Position numbers and translations under genes: made by a program. Of a DNA stretch of 64,000 bases, positions 50,003-59,081 are shown in pieces. The stretch covers positions 1 to 64,000 of the forward strand of contig JANPMG010000041.1 of assembly GCA_031422675.1 (NCBI GenBank). The letters run 5' to 3'. Position 1 is the stretch's first letter. Each line of letters begins with the position of its first letter. The DNA comes from JAENVU01 sp031422675. GTDB lineage: Bacteria; Actinomycetota; Acidimicrobiia; IMCC26256; JAENVU01. Below the pieces are notes generated by a model that saw only the letters and a list, made by a program, of their open reading frames with translations, did not search any database and was not told the DNA's origin.

Positions 50003-51137
50003 TCGCCCGCACTTCGTGCTCGTCGAAGCCGTCGAGGTCCTTCACGAAGGTCGCCGGATCTGCGAGGCCCTCGGCGTGGGGGAAGTCGGAGCCGAACACG
50101 ATGCGCTCGGACCCGATGCTCGCCTTCAGCGCGAGGAGATCGTCCTCGTAGTAGGGCGACACCCACACGTGATCCCGGAGCGCAGCGACCGGGTCACCGC
50201 CGGCGAACGCGCCCGGCACCTGCGCGTACGACTTCTTCATCTTCTTCACCAGCACCGGGACCCACTCACTCCCGGACTCGATGGTGGCCACCCGAAGGGC
50301 GGGATGCCGTGCGAACACACCGTGACAGATGAGCGCCGCCATGGTGTCGTAGATCGGCCGGTCCGCCGACGTGATCGTCGTGAACGGATTGTGGCGGAAC
50401 GCTTCCATTTCGCTGCTCTCGCCCCACTCCACCGCGTACCGGTGGTAGCCACTCTCGCCCGAGTGGTAGGCGACCAGCGTGCCGGCCTCGGCGAGGCGCG
50501 CCCAGAGCGGGTCATAGACCGCGTCGCCCGGCGAGCGGAACCCCGAGGGGGCCTGTACCGGACCGGCGCGCATCACGATGACCTTCGCACCTTGGCCGAG
50601 CATCCAGTCGACTTCGCCGAGGGCACGATCGGGATCGAGCAGCGTGAGATACGGAGCCGCGAAGATCCGGTCCTGATAGTTGAACTTCCAATCGTCGAGC
50701 ATCCACTCGTTGAACGCGTGGAAGGCGACGTGGGCGGCATCGGGATCGTGGACCAGGCTCTGCTCCATCCCCACGCCGAGGGTGGGGAACAACAGACATC
50801 CCTCCATGCGCTGCTCGTCCATGAGCGCGATCCGGGCCGCGGGTTCGCGGTACGCCGGGCTGATCGGATCGAGCTCGCCGAACGCGGCCCGAATGTCGTC
50901 GCCGGCCGATTGACCGCGGAAGTAGTCGTCGAGTGCACCGGGCTTCGCCACCGGATCGAAGGTCGGGTTCGGGATGAACCGGTTGATACGGCCGGCCACC
51001 ATCAGGCGCTGTTTCCCGTTCAGCTCCACCCATTGCATCGCCCGCTTCGCCATCGCTTTCGGGACGTGGCGCGTGAACGCGTCGGTGGCTTCGTAATAGT
51101 GATTGTCAGCGTCGAAGAGCTCGTAGTCCAAGGTCAT
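49959..51137 (-). CDS. Amidohydrolase family 2 protein
   Basis: A 392-residue TIM-barrel metal hydrolase of the ACMSD-like type. FDADNHYYE is the N-terminal metal-binding strand (Asp-x-Asn-His in place of the usual Asp-x-His). LVAYHSGESGYHRYA carries a central ligand histidine, ATIESGSEWVP follows, and VFGSDFPHAEG has the terminal catalytic aspartate. It would decarboxylate or hydrolyse a ring or amide substrate. Its end overlaps the convergent membrane-protein gene by 44 bases. No pathway partner is adjacent. Confidence 0.88.
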   Translation of the reverse strand: MTLDYELFDADNHYYEATDAFTRHVPKAMAKRAMQWVELNGKQRLMVAGRINRFIPNPTFDPVAKPGALDDYFRGQSAGDDIRAAFGELDPISPAYREPAARIALMDEQRMEGCLLFPTLGVGMEQSLVHDPDAAHVAFHAFNEWMLDDWKFNYQDRIFAAPYLTLLDPDRALGEVDWMLGQGAKVIVMRAGPVQAPSGFRSPGDAVYDPLWARLAEAGTLVAYHSGESGYHRYAVEWGESSEMEAFRHNPFTTITSADRPIYDTMAALICHGVFARHPALRVATIESGSEWVPVLVKKMKKSYAQVPGAFAGGDPVAALRDHVWVSPYYEDDLLALKASIGSERIVFGSDFPHAEGLADPATFVKDLDGFDEHEVRAIMRENARALVHSRP

Positions 51138-51212
51138 GGACCGACGGTAGCCCGCGCGCAGATTTCCCGTCCGGACGAGCGCGGGGCGGGACCCGGGCGG
51201 AGTTTGGAAGCG

Positions 51213-52436
51213 TCAGACCTCGGCTCGGTCGGTGAGCCAGCCGAGGATCTGCTCGTAGATGTCGAGAATGCGGTCGCCGTACTCGTCAGCCGTGGCCCAG
51301 GTGTGGGTGAGACCGTCCCAGGTGGGCACTGATCCCTTGAGGCTGTGTCGATCGAGGTTGGCCACCACGGGCGGTGGGTTGAACGACGCGTTCGTGGCCG
51401 CCGGGTCCGCGTATATACGGAGCTGCTGGAGTTGGGCGCGCACGCCGGTCCGGGCGTCGACGAAACCCCGGCCGCGAGCGCAACTGTCGCACGCGTCCAT
51501 GCCGGCAAAGTTGTTGTCGGTCGGAGTCAGCTGCCCGCCGTCCGGGAAATAGAAGCTCGCGGTCTCGAGGATCGATTGCGCGAACGCGATGTCGCCCCGC
51601 ACCTGGGCCGCCTGTCCCTCTTCGATGAAGAAGCGCGTCAGTTCTTCCATCGGCACCGTGATCCGCGCCCCCCGGCGCCGCGTGGCGAGGAACCACTGGG
51701 TGAGTTCGGCGGGCCCGATGATCGAACGACTCATGATGGGCGTGTTGACCCCGGATGCGATCGACTGCCACCGCGCGAGCCAGTACCGAGCACGCGAGAC
51801 GCCCGCCTGGAGTTCCTCGATCCGCGCGTTTCGATTCGGGATCTCGGTCTGGAGATCCGCGATGACGCCGCGCAGCCGCTGCGTTTCGTCGCCGGCGTCA
51901 CGCGCCGCGAGCGCGGCGCGCGTGCGGGCGCGGTTGGCCTGCTTCACGACCCGCGATTCCCGATCGCCGACGACCGACACGATCTTCTGGCGATATCCGT
52001 ACTCGACCGCGGAGCGAGATCGGAGCATCCGGAGGATCACGGTCGGATTCCCGGCGTCGCGGTAGTACGCGCCGGCCAGCGCGCCGACCCGAGCGCGTGC
52101 CGCGCGATACGCGTTCTTCGTGTCGATCTCGATTCGGCCGAGGAGGTCGGCTCGGGCGAGTGCCGCGTTCTCCGCCAGGCGCGTCGCCGCCAAGCGCTGC
52201 TGCGCAAGGTCTCGGCGTGACTGCTCGGCGGCGCGGGCGTCCGCGCGATTCGCCACGAGCGATTCCAGCCCGGCGATCCGCGCGGCCACCCCATCAGCAG
52301 GCGCGGCAGGCACCGGCACGCGAGGGCGCGCGGGGCTCGCGGCGGCCGTCGAGGCGACCTCGAAGGCCATGCTCATCAGGAGCGCGACGGCCACGCAGCA
52401 GAACCAAGAACGACGCACGAGGCCAGTGATCGACAT
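51213..52436 (-). CDS. Secreted coiled-coil peptidoglycan hydrolase, glucosaminidase type
   Basis: A 407-residue exported protein. The signal is SWFCCVAVALLMSMAFEVAS. Residues about 50-225 form a coiled coil resembling the regulatory part of FtsX/EnvC-like hydrolases. The C-terminal 170 residues (LTRFFIEEGQAAQVRGDIAF, FAQSILETASFYF, FAGMDACDSCARG) are the same fold as the protein at 43931-45379. That glucosaminidase module is predicted to cleave peptidoglycan. It lies upstream of, and divergent from, the GT2 synthase. Confidence 0.83.
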   Translation of the reverse strand: MSITGLVRRSWFCCVAVALLMSMAFEVASTAAASPARPRVPVPAAPADGVAARIAGLESLVANRADARAAEQSRRDLAQQRLAATRLAENAALARADLLGRIEIDTKNAYRAARARVGALAGAYYRDAGNPTVILRMLRSRSAVEYGYRQKIVSVVGDRESRVVKQANRARTRAALAARDAGDETQRLRGVIADLQTEIPNRNARIEELQAGVSRARYWLARWQSIASGVNTPIMSRSIIGPAELTQWFLATRRRGARITVPMEELTRFFIEEGQAAQVRGDIAFAQSILETASFYFPDGGQLTPTDNNFAGMDACDSCARGRGFVDARTGVRAQLQQLRIYADPAATNASFNPPPVVANLDRHSLKGSVPTWDGLTHTWATADEYGDRILDIYEQILGWLTDRAEV

Positions 52437-52582
52437 ACGAACAGACGATCTTCACACAGGTTCGCCGGCGGTCCTGGGCAGTCCGGACCGAGTTTCATTC
52501 AAGATTTTCCCGGCATAGTGCCGAATCCACTCATACCTCACCGAGACCGTGCTCCGTCATCACCGCCCCCGCGAGGACCACA
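52437..52582. other. Divergent intergenic region between the hydrolase and the GT2 synthase
   Basis: The 146 bases must hold both promoters. I see no TANNNT at leaderless distance for either gene and no strong palindrome. Confidence 0.4.
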
Positions 52583-53917
52583 TTGTTCATTTTCTTCCTG
52601 CAATTGCGCGACACCCTCAACGGTGGTCGGCTCTACGTCTTCACCGTCCTCGTCGCCATGACGTGGGCGCTCTGGGCCATCAAAGTGCGGTTGTCCCGGC
52701 GGTATCAGCCCTGGGTCGGTGACTACACCACCACCGCGTCGGTGATCATCCCGGTGGTCGACGAGCCCGTCGGACTGTTCCACGAAGTGCTCGATCACAT
52801 CACCGAGCAAACGCCGCATCAGGTCATCGTCGTCATCAACGGGCCACGAAACCCGAAGCTGGAGGCGGTCTGCGCCGCGTACCCGGGGGTCGAGTGGATC
52901 TGGACGTCGGTTCCGGGCAAGCGCAACGCCATCCGTGAGGGCTTGGCGGTGAGTACGGGCGAGATCGTCGTCCTGGTGGACAGCGACACGATCTGGACCA
53001 CCGCCACGTTGCGCGAACTCATGAAGCCGTTCGCCGATTCCGACGTGGGCGGGGTGACCACCAACCAGCGGATCATCGACGCGGAGCGCAACGTGCTCAC
53101 GCGCTGGGCCGACTGGTTGGAGAACATCCGGGTGCAATATTCGATGCCGGCGATGAGCGTGCTCGGCCAGGTGGGTTGCCTCCCCGGCCGCACGATCGCG
53201 TTCCGTCACTCGGTCCTCACCGACGCGATGCCGGCGTTCCTCAGCGAACGATTTCTCGGGATCTTCCTCGAGGTGAGCGACGACCGCACGCTCACCAACC
53301 TCTGCCTGAAGCAGGGCTACCGCTCGGTCTATCAATCGACGAGCCTCGTGTACACGGACGCGCCGGTGGGTATCCGCAAGATGGCCAAGCAACAGATGCG
53401 CTGGGCACGCGGCAGTCAGTACAACACGCTGCGAATGCTGCCGTGGATGGTGCGCAACACGCCGATGCTCGCGGTGTTCTACGTGACCGACATCCTGACG
53501 CCGTTCCTGTGGCTCGCCACCGTGACCGGCCTCATCGTGCGACTGCTCCTCGGCGAGAACATCAATCTCTACGAGGGCATCACGTTCGGTTACGGCGCGA
53601 TCATCGGCGTGGCCCTGATTCTCACGCTCACGCTGCTCGCCACCTGGCTCTCCGCGTACATCCGTCAGGTGCGCCATTTCGAGGACCATCCGCGTGACCT
53701 CTGGCTGCTGCCGGCGTTCACCTTGCTGAACACGTTCATGCTCATGCCGATCCGCATCTGGGGTTTCATGCGCATGGCGCGCAACGACGGCTGGGGCACG
53801 CGCGCCAATGCGTTCAACGGTGACGAGGTGAAAGCCCGCCACCGGAATCCGTGGGGCGCCGTTCCGTATGTCCTCGCGTCCGTCCTCGTCTTCGCCGGAG
53901 TTGCCTACCATGGGTAG
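52583..53917 (+). CDS. GT2 processive polysaccharide synthase
   Basis: A 444-residue membrane glycosyltransferase of the hyaluronan/cellulose-synthase type. One N-terminal TM precedes the GT-A domain with ASVIIPVVDEP, the VDSDT motif (Asp133 and Asp135 bind the metal-UDP), a later acceptor aspartate in LEVSDDRTLTN, and QQMRWARG, the Q-x-x-R-W signature of processive enzymes. Four more TM segments follow. The only plausible start is TTG 52583, with GAGGA six bases before. It overlaps the secreted hydrolase gene by eight bases, so synthesis and modification of a polymer are coupled. Confidence 0.9.
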   Translation: MFIFFLQLRDTLNGGRLYVFTVLVAMTWALWAIKVRLSRRYQPWVGDYTTTASVIIPVVDEPVGLFHEVLDHITEQTPHQVIVVINGPRNPKLEAVCAAYPGVEWIWTSVPGKRNAIREGLAVSTGEIVVLVDSDTIWTTATLRELMKPFADSDVGGVTTNQRIIDAERNVLTRWADWLENIRVQYSMPAMSVLGQVGCLPGRTIAFRHSVLTDAMPAFLSERFLGIFLEVSDDRTLTNLCLKQGYRSVYQSTSLVYTDAPVGIRKMAKQQMRWARGSQYNTLRMLPWMVRNTPMLAVFYVTDILTPFLWLATVTGLIVRLLLGENINLYEGITFGYGAIIGVALILTLTLLATWLSAYIRQVRHFEDHPRDLWLLPAFTLLNTFMLMPIRIWGFMRMARNDGWGTRANAFNGDEVKARHRNPWGAVPYVLASVLVFAGVAYHG

Positions 53918-55469
53918 TACTCGCTCGACCCACCTGCGTCTGATGGGCGCGCTGCTCGCGGGCATCGGACTCTTCGTCTACACCGCACCAGCTCCGCCGA
54001 GCGCCGACACCCTCGCGGCGGCGTCGGCCGCCAGCGCGAGCCCGGTCCTGGGCACACCGTCGGCGAACGGGAAAGCGCGCGGCGCCGCGGCTCGGGCCAA
54101 CGTCCGCGGCGCGAGCGCGCCCGGCACCGACGCGCTCGACGGTGGTGCGGCGAAACCGGCTTCCTCCACCGCACCGGCGCCATCGCCCGCCGCGAAGAAA
54201 CCGGCGCGGGCCACCGGCGGAGTTCGCGCCGCATCGCGCCCGTCCGCAAGCGGACGGCGCCCGGCGACTACCACGACCACCCGCCCCGTACCCTCGCCGC
54301 CACCACCTCGGTGCAGCAGCTTCCGTTGGCAGCAGGACGCGCAGGCGGCGTACGTGGCCGATCTCAACGACCCGTTCGGACTCGACGGTCCGCCCGGACC
54401 GATGGACGACGACGGGATCGCGTGCTCGCTCCTCCCCGTGGACCCGAATCGACCGCCGTCCACGCCCGCGGGACCGCGCCCGCCGGATCCGCCCCAGCCC
54501 GAAGGGCTCCCCGAAACCCCGACCGTCGCGCAGGTCCTGTCCCCCACCAACAACTACTTCGGCGTGTCCACCCCGCAGGCGCCGTACGACTGGAAGGACT
54601 TCCAGATCTTCGCCGCCGCGGCGCAGAAGTTGCCGAGCCTGGTGCAGTTCTTCCAGGGCTGGGATCGAGAGTTCCCGCGCGACGCGGTGATCGAGACCTG
54701 GCGGCGGGGCGCGCTGCCCACCATCTCGTGGGAACCCCGGCCGACGGTGCAGCCCGTCGGTCCGGACAGCGACAACACCCAGGAGCCGGGATACGCGCTG
54801 GCCGCCATCATCGACGGCACCCACGACGAGTACATCGACCGGTTCGCCACCGCGGTCCGCGATCTCGGACTGCCCGTGGCCATCCGGTTCGCGCACGAGA
54901 TGAACGGCAACTGGTTCCCTTGGAGCGAGGAGCGCAATGGCAACGACCGGGGCGAGTACGTGGCCGCGTGGCGCCATGTCCATGACCGGTTCACTGCGCT
55001 CGGTGCCACGAACGCCATCTGGATCTGGAGCCCGAACGTGGTCACCGCACGGCCGAACGTACGTCTCGCACCGCTCTACCCCGGCGACGACTACGTCGAC
55101 TGGATGGGCATGGTGGGTTACTACCGGCGCGTGTACTTCGACGACAAGGGCCACCCGAAGGAGCCGACGTTCGCGAACACCTACGGGTCCACGCTCGCCG
55201 AGCTCCGCGCGGTGGCGGTGAAGCCGATCGTGATCACCGAGCTGGGTGCCACCGAAGTCGGTGGCAACAAGCCAGCCTGGATTCGCAGCCTGTTCCAAGG
55301 GCTCGCCGCGAACCCGGACGTCATCGGCTTCGTCTGGTTCGATCACAGCGTGAACGGCAACGACTGGCGCATCGAATCCTCCCGCGCCGCCACCGAGGCC
55401 TTCGCCACCGACATCGCCGATCCCCGGTACCAGGCGGGCAAGATCCGGCCACCGAAACCGGGCGGGTAG
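53910..55469 (+). CDS. Secreted GH26-like hydrolase with Excalibur domain
   Basis: A 519-residue exported protein. A signal sequence (LMGALLAGIGLFVYTA) and a 100-residue Ala/Pro/Ser-rich linker precede a calcium-binding Excalibur-type motif around residues 132-173 (DAQAAYVADLNDPFGLDG and the following DDDGIAC). The C-terminal 300 residues match the GH26 mannanase fold, with an acid/base Glu in RFAHEMNGNWFPW and a nucleophile Glu in IVITELGATE. Its ATG lies inside the end of the GT2 gene. A synthase plus a secreted hydrolase suggests exopolysaccharide production; beta-mannan is possible. Confidence 0.85.
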   Translation: MGSTRSTHLRLMGALLAGIGLFVYTAPAPPSADTLAAASAASASPVLGTPSANGKARGAAARANVRGASAPGTDALDGGAAKPASSTAPAPSPAAKKPARATGGVRAASRPSASGRRPATTTTTRPVPSPPPPRCSSFRWQQDAQAAYVADLNDPFGLDGPPGPMDDDGIACSLLPVDPNRPPSTPAGPRPPDPPQPEGLPETPTVAQVLSPTNNYFGVSTPQAPYDWKDFQIFAAAAQKLPSLVQFFQGWDREFPRDAVIETWRRGALPTISWEPRPTVQPVGPDSDNTQEPGYALAAIIDGTHDEYIDRFATAVRDLGLPVAIRFAHEMNGNWFPWSEERNGNDRGEYVAAWRHVHDRFTALGATNAIWIWSPNVVTARPNVRLAPLYPGDDYVDWMGMVGYYRRVYFDDKGHPKEPTFANTYGSTLAELRAVAVKPIVITELGATEVGGNKPAWIRSLFQGLAANPDVIGFVWFDHSVNGNDWRIESSRAATEAFATDIADPRYQAGKIRPPKPGG

Positions 55470-55492
55470 GAAACTGCAGGCGGAGCCGAGGT

Positions 55493-56149
55493 TCAGAGCA
55501 GGTACGTGCCGAGCTCGATTGCTGCATTCGCGACGGCCGCTTCGAGTCCCGGATCCGCCAAAGTCCGGCTGGTGAGCGGCGACGCCGAGAATACGGCGGC
55601 ACCGCGATCCCACAGCGCGAGGCATTTGCCGGGGCCCCAGACCGAGGATCCGAAGGCCACTCCGTGCACGCGCAGCTGTTCGGCATATATCGCTCTCGCC
55701 CACTCCCGAGCCCGCGAACGTCGACCGCTCACAATCGCCTGGTTCCCTCCGGCTCGGGTGACCCAACCGGTGTCGAGGTTCAACAGCTCAACGTCCGCCG
55801 CAGTCACGAACTGGGTGATCGCCGGCTGTCGAGTGAACCGATCTATCGGACCCACACCGCCGTTGCCATCTTGGAAATACTCGGCGAGAGCCGCAACGAA
55901 ACGCTTGGACCCGTCGGTCAGATACGCGATCGATCGAGTGGGATGGCGTCGTGGCGGTTCGGTGTGATGATCGAACCGGCTCGTGGTGGGTCCGAAGTGA
56001 CGCATCTCGTTCCAGGCGGTGGGATGGCGCCCGCCGAGCGGATGGATTCGCACCACGCGCGTCCCGGCGCGGACACGCGTGATCTCGCTCTCGCGGATCG
56101 CCGTTGCCGCAATTCGCACCCGGTTGGGCGCACCCAGGCGCTCACTCAA
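55493..56149 (-). CDS. RES-domain toxin (NAD+ phosphorylase-type)
   Basis: A 218-residue RES-family protein. The RES core is visible: VVRIHPLGGRHPTAWNEMRH, FGPTTSRFDHH, and downstream segments YLTDG and VAFGSSVWG. Characterised relatives (MbcT) degrade NAD+ and are held inactive by an Xre-type antitoxin. The ATG overlaps the antitoxin stop (ATGA), so toxin is made only after antitoxin. Conservation of the catalytic Arg, Tyr and Glu cannot be fully verified by eye. Confidence 0.85.
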   Translation of the reverse strand: MSERLGAPNRVRIAATAIRESEITRVRAGTRVVRIHPLGGRHPTAWNEMRHFGPTTSRFDHHTEPPRRHPTRSIAYLTDGSKRFVAALAEYFQDGNGGVGPIDRFTRQPAITQFVTAADVELLNLDTGWVTRAGGNQAIVSGRRSRAREWARAIYAEQLRVHGVAFGSSVWGPGKCLALWDRGAAVFSASPLTSRTLADPGLEAAVANAAIELGTYLL

Positions 56150-56838
56150 AGGTCAGCGGCGAGTTCGGCCACCACCTGCGGCCGGCCGCCAGTTTGAAGC
56201 CAGACGACCGGCGCCACGGGAACATCGCCGATCACCAAATCAACCGACGGCGAAACAAACCAGTGGTCGACCACCAGCGGATGAAGGTCGCGGTCGAGTG
56301 CGGCGAGGACATCGCGAAGTCCAGGCAGCGTGCCGTCGGGAACGAACTGCCAGACGGGGAAGTAGCGCGTCTCGTTCTGGCGAAACGAGTAGAGGCTCCG
56401 GTCGCGCAGCCGTTGACTGATCCGGGAGCGGTCGACGTTCAAGCGCGAGGCAACTGCGCCGTCACCTTCGAGTGACCGCAGCACCAGATCCGCGTATGCC
56501 GTCGCCGCGTTCAGGGCGTCCTGTTCCGTCGCTCCGCGGGCAAACGAAGCACCGGCATCTGCCCAGAGCGCGAGCTCTGCGTCTGGCAACGCGGTGTTTC
56601 GCGGGCGTTCGATCCGCTCCCACAGCACCGCAGCGATCGTGGCGATCCCACCCGGAAGCGCGACTGCGGGGCCGCCGATGACCGCCGACCCAGCGCTCAC
56701 TCCAGCCCCCAGCAGCAAAGCGATCTCTCCGAACGAATGGCTGGTTTCTGGGTGCTCGTCGATAAACCGTGAGGCAGCTTCCGCAAGGTTGACTGCCTCT
56801 TCGGGCATCGACTCAAGGGTCCTCACGTGATGAGCCAT
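56146..56838 (-). CDS. Xre/MbcA-type antitoxin with hydrophobic N-terminal extension
   Basis: A 230-residue cognate antitoxin. The C-terminal half contains a helix-turn-helix (ASRLNVDRSRISQRLRDRSL) and a toxin-binding segment (LPGLRDVLAALDRDLHPLVV, then LQTGGRPQVVAELAADL) typical of RES partners. Unusually, residues 40-72 are strongly hydrophobic and glycine-rich (ALLLGAGVSAGSAVIGGPAV and the following GGIATIAAVLW), like a membrane or glycine-zipper helix. It has a leaderless promoter and an overlapping operator-like palindrome. Its order, antitoxin first, is the usual one. Confidence 0.83.
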   Translation of the reverse strand: MAHHVRTLESMPEEAVNLAEAASRFIDEHPETSHSFGEIALLLGAGVSAGSAVIGGPAVALPGGIATIAAVLWERIERPRNTALPDAELALWADAGASFARGATEQDALNAATAYADLVLRSLEGDGAVASRLNVDRSRISQRLRDRSLYSFRQNETRYFPVWQFVPDGTLPGLRDVLAALDRDLHPLVVDHWFVSPSVDLVIGDVPVAPVVWLQTGGRPQVVAELAADL

Positions 56839-56844
56839 TGTGAA

Positions 56845-56869
56845 ATCATATCACCGGTTCCCAGTGATA
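56845..56869 (-). promoter_or_regulatory. Antitoxin promoter and overlapping palindrome
   Basis: TATGAT (56845-56850, minus strand) ends six bases before ATG 56838. A palindrome with 6-bp arms TATCAC/GTGATA spaced by nine bases (56849-56869) overlaps it and is a natural autoregulatory operator for the HTH antitoxin. Confidence 0.65.
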
Positions 56870-56928
56870 AAGACGAGGTTGCTCTGCAACCCAGCGCAAC
56901 ACAATCGTTCGCCCGGTTCGTTGCTCGG

Positions 56929-58764
56929 CTAGATGTCGCTTGCCATGGAGCGATAGCGGTCGCGGCCGTCGATGATGGTTCGACGCCGAGCCGAGACCAG
57001 GTAATCCGTCGACTGGAGCAGTGACCACGCGCGGCCGTCGTACCGGATACCCGCCGCTTTGAGGAGTGTTGCCGCGCGTTGGTTGATACTCCCACCCTTC
57101 ATCCCGAAGTGTTCCAGGAAATCCTTCTGGAACATGCCGCCCAAGTAGGTGGACCGGAACAGGTCGTTGTCTTTGCCGATGACCCACACCACCGCCGCCG
57201 CCGCAGTGTCAGCGCGACCCTTGCGGCGGAAGATCGTGGGATCACCGGCGGCCACGCGTGCGAGGAAACGACGCGACGCGGTGCGATGTTCCACATCGAG
57301 GATGCGGTCGCACACATCGTCCACGATCGTGAGGACTTCTTGGACCCGCTCGTGGGTGTCGGGCGCGATGCCCTCCCAACGGAATGGCTCGTTCGGGAGC
57401 GGCCTCACGTTCAGCGCGTCGAGCACCGCGTTTCCACCGACCGTGGCCGCAAGTCCGTCGAGCATCGCGGTCACTGGGTCGGGGAGGGCGAGATCCTCGA
57501 AGAAGCCGAGGTCACCGAAATCGACGATGGTGGAGTAGGCCGGAGTTCCACCGGGGCTGATGGCTCCGAAGGCTTTCATTGCTTCGAGGAGTGCGACGGG
57601 ACCCTGCGGTCGCGGCGAACGGATCAGCTCGAGGTACTGCGGTTCATAGGCATCGACGCTGGCGATGGTCGTGTCGGTGAGTGCCGGCGTGATGTGCCGC
57701 TCGGCATGGCAATACCGAACGAAGGCGCGTAACACCGAAGGCGCGGTAGCGAGGCGTTCGGCGTCGGCGATGATCTTGCGAGGGAGCCAGTCCAAAAGGA
57801 AAATCTCCACCGAGGTTGGGCTCCAACGCAGTGGATCGCACGGTCCGTACCCCGAGCTGTACCAGAGCAGCGAGCCGACCATGTCCCGTCCGTCCTCGGC
57901 GTCGAACGGAGTGGCGAACTCACTTGCGAAGAAGCGATCCTCGATTTCGGTGAGCTGACGCTCGCTCCACTCCGGGTGGTCATACCCGGTGCCTCCATCA
58001 GGAAGTTCGCGGGTGATCCACTCGACGAACGGACGACACGCGGGCCAACTCTCGGACTCGAAGGGTGGGATCGTCTGCGCGCCGCGCTCGATCGCTTCGG
58101 TGATGCGTACCTTCGCGTCGGCGAGCGGGATCTCGTTCCACTGGGTGTCGTCATCGTGGATCTCGCGCTGGTAGAGCGCGCAGACTTCGTCGATCGACTG
58201 CGGCACCGGGAACGCGTCCTTCACAACGGTCCCCGAGTTGTGGTCGATGTACACGTTGAACGTGAAGTCGAAACCGGCGATGGTCGTGCCCACCATCACG
58301 TTGTCGCCGTCGCCCAGCACGTGGACCATCTCCATGGCTCTGGTGATCTGTACGGCTTCGAGCATGAGCGCCCAGTCCGGCAGATCATGCGTGCGCACGA
58401 GCAGCTCGGCGAGGATCGCGGTGCGCAACCGGACGTCCGCGACGAGCGGCGCGCATGCTGCGAGCAGAGCCGTGGTCTCGCGCGTGTCGATCCCGATGAA
58501 CGCGTCGATGAGCAGTTCGAGAGTGGGTTCGTCAGTAGGTTCGCTGCGTTCGAACGGATTCCGGCTCCGTGGGTCGAGCGCGGCGATCATCGTGCTTGCA
58601 TGGGCGATGAGTTCGTACGGGTGATCGTCGGCGAGCGCATCGGCAATCTCCTTGCCGAGGTCGTCGTCGTTCTGGTTCGTCGCTCTGCGCTGGGTACGAC
58701 TGTGCTGCGGCCGGGTCGGGCCCTTCCGGCTCGGCTTGTTGTGCCGTCCACGCTTCTTGGGCAT
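56929..58764 (-). CDS. DUF6398-containing protein
   Basis: A 611-residue cytosolic protein. The basic N-terminus PKKRGRHNKPSRKG is followed by a long helical region without known motifs. The last 110 residues (VQEVLTIVDDVCDRILDVEH, then AAAAVVWVIGKDNDLF, then FLEHFGMKGGSINQRA) fit DUF6398, which ends in a helix-turn-helix-like segment. ATG 58764 was chosen because the basic start begins there; an upstream extension to 58992 looks non-coding. Function unknown. The gene is isolated between the toxin-antitoxin pair and the HNH nuclease, which is typical of accessory DNA. Confidence 0.75.
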   Translation of the reverse strand: MPKKRGRHNKPSRKGPTRPQHSRTQRRATNQNDDDLGKEIADALADDHPYELIAHASTMIAALDPRSRNPFERSEPTDEPTLELLIDAFIGIDTRETTALLAACAPLVADVRLRTAILAELLVRTHDLPDWALMLEAVQITRAMEMVHVLGDGDNVMVGTTIAGFDFTFNVYIDHNSGTVVKDAFPVPQSIDEVCALYQREIHDDDTQWNEIPLADAKVRITEAIERGAQTIPPFESESWPACRPFVEWITRELPDGGTGYDHPEWSERQLTEIEDRFFASEFATPFDAEDGRDMVGSLLWYSSGYGPCDPLRWSPTSVEIFLLDWLPRKIIADAERLATAPSVLRAFVRYCHAERHITPALTDTTIASVDAYEPQYLELIRSPRPQGPVALLEAMKAFGAISPGGTPAYSTIVDFGDLGFFEDLALPDPVTAMLDGLAATVGGNAVLDALNVRPLPNEPFRWEGIAPDTHERVQEVLTIVDDVCDRILDVEHRTASRRFLARVAAGDPTIFRRKGRADTAAAAVVWVIGKDNDLFRSTYLGGMFQKDFLEHFGMKGGSINQRAATLLKAAGIRYDGRAWSLLQSTDYLVSARRRTIIDGRDRYRSMASDI

Positions 58765-59081
58765 CGAGTTCGAGCGTAGGTGAAGAGATCGCGATCTGGC
58801 TGAGGTGAAACTCGTGGACGTCTTCCTTGGTGTGGCGGGCTTCGATGGCGACGCCGTCAACGCCGTTGTGGGCGTCCTCCGAGACCGACCCCAGACGCAG
58901 AAAATATCGAAGATATCTGGCATTTTCGCTTGCGCAACGAGCGCGTGTTCGGGTATACTTTCGGGACTTCCCCACCGCACTTCCCCGTGCATTTGTCGGT
59001 CTGGATCCGGGTCGCCGGTCCACTGCCCGAACGCCCGTCGTCGTCACGCCCGGGCGCCAGCCAATGTCTGAGGGAGGTCCC
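58765..59081. other. 317-base gap with promoter and leader of the HNH gene
   Basis: The right half contains a promoter (58930-58959) and about 115 bases of untranslated leader. The left half shows no supported gene. One minus-strand frame running into the DUF6398 gene has protein-like composition but conflicts with it. Confidence 0.5.
58930..58959 (+). promoter_or_regulatory. Sigma-70-like promoter of the HNH gene
   Basis: TTGCGC, 18-base spacer, TATACT. It is the most canonical -35/-10 pair I found in the window, and it gives a leader of about 115 bases. Confidence 0.7.

Noticed and set aside
52437..52582. c-di-AMP (ydaO) riboswitch before the glucosaminidase gene
   Set aside because: Such genes often carry one, so I looked. 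The conserved GGTGACCGC-type and GGGG cores are not present in the required order on the correct strand.
55055..55068. GAACGTACGT in the GH26 gene as an SOS box
   Set aside because: Only the left half matches (the right arm reads CTCG), and it lies inside a coding region.
58532..59047. Minus-strand frame of 171 codons overlapping the start of the DUF6398 gene
   Set aside because: It conflicts with the N-terminal coding region of the DUF6398 gene and with the promoter at 58930. The protein-like stretch is short and has no recognised family. Kept only as a note.
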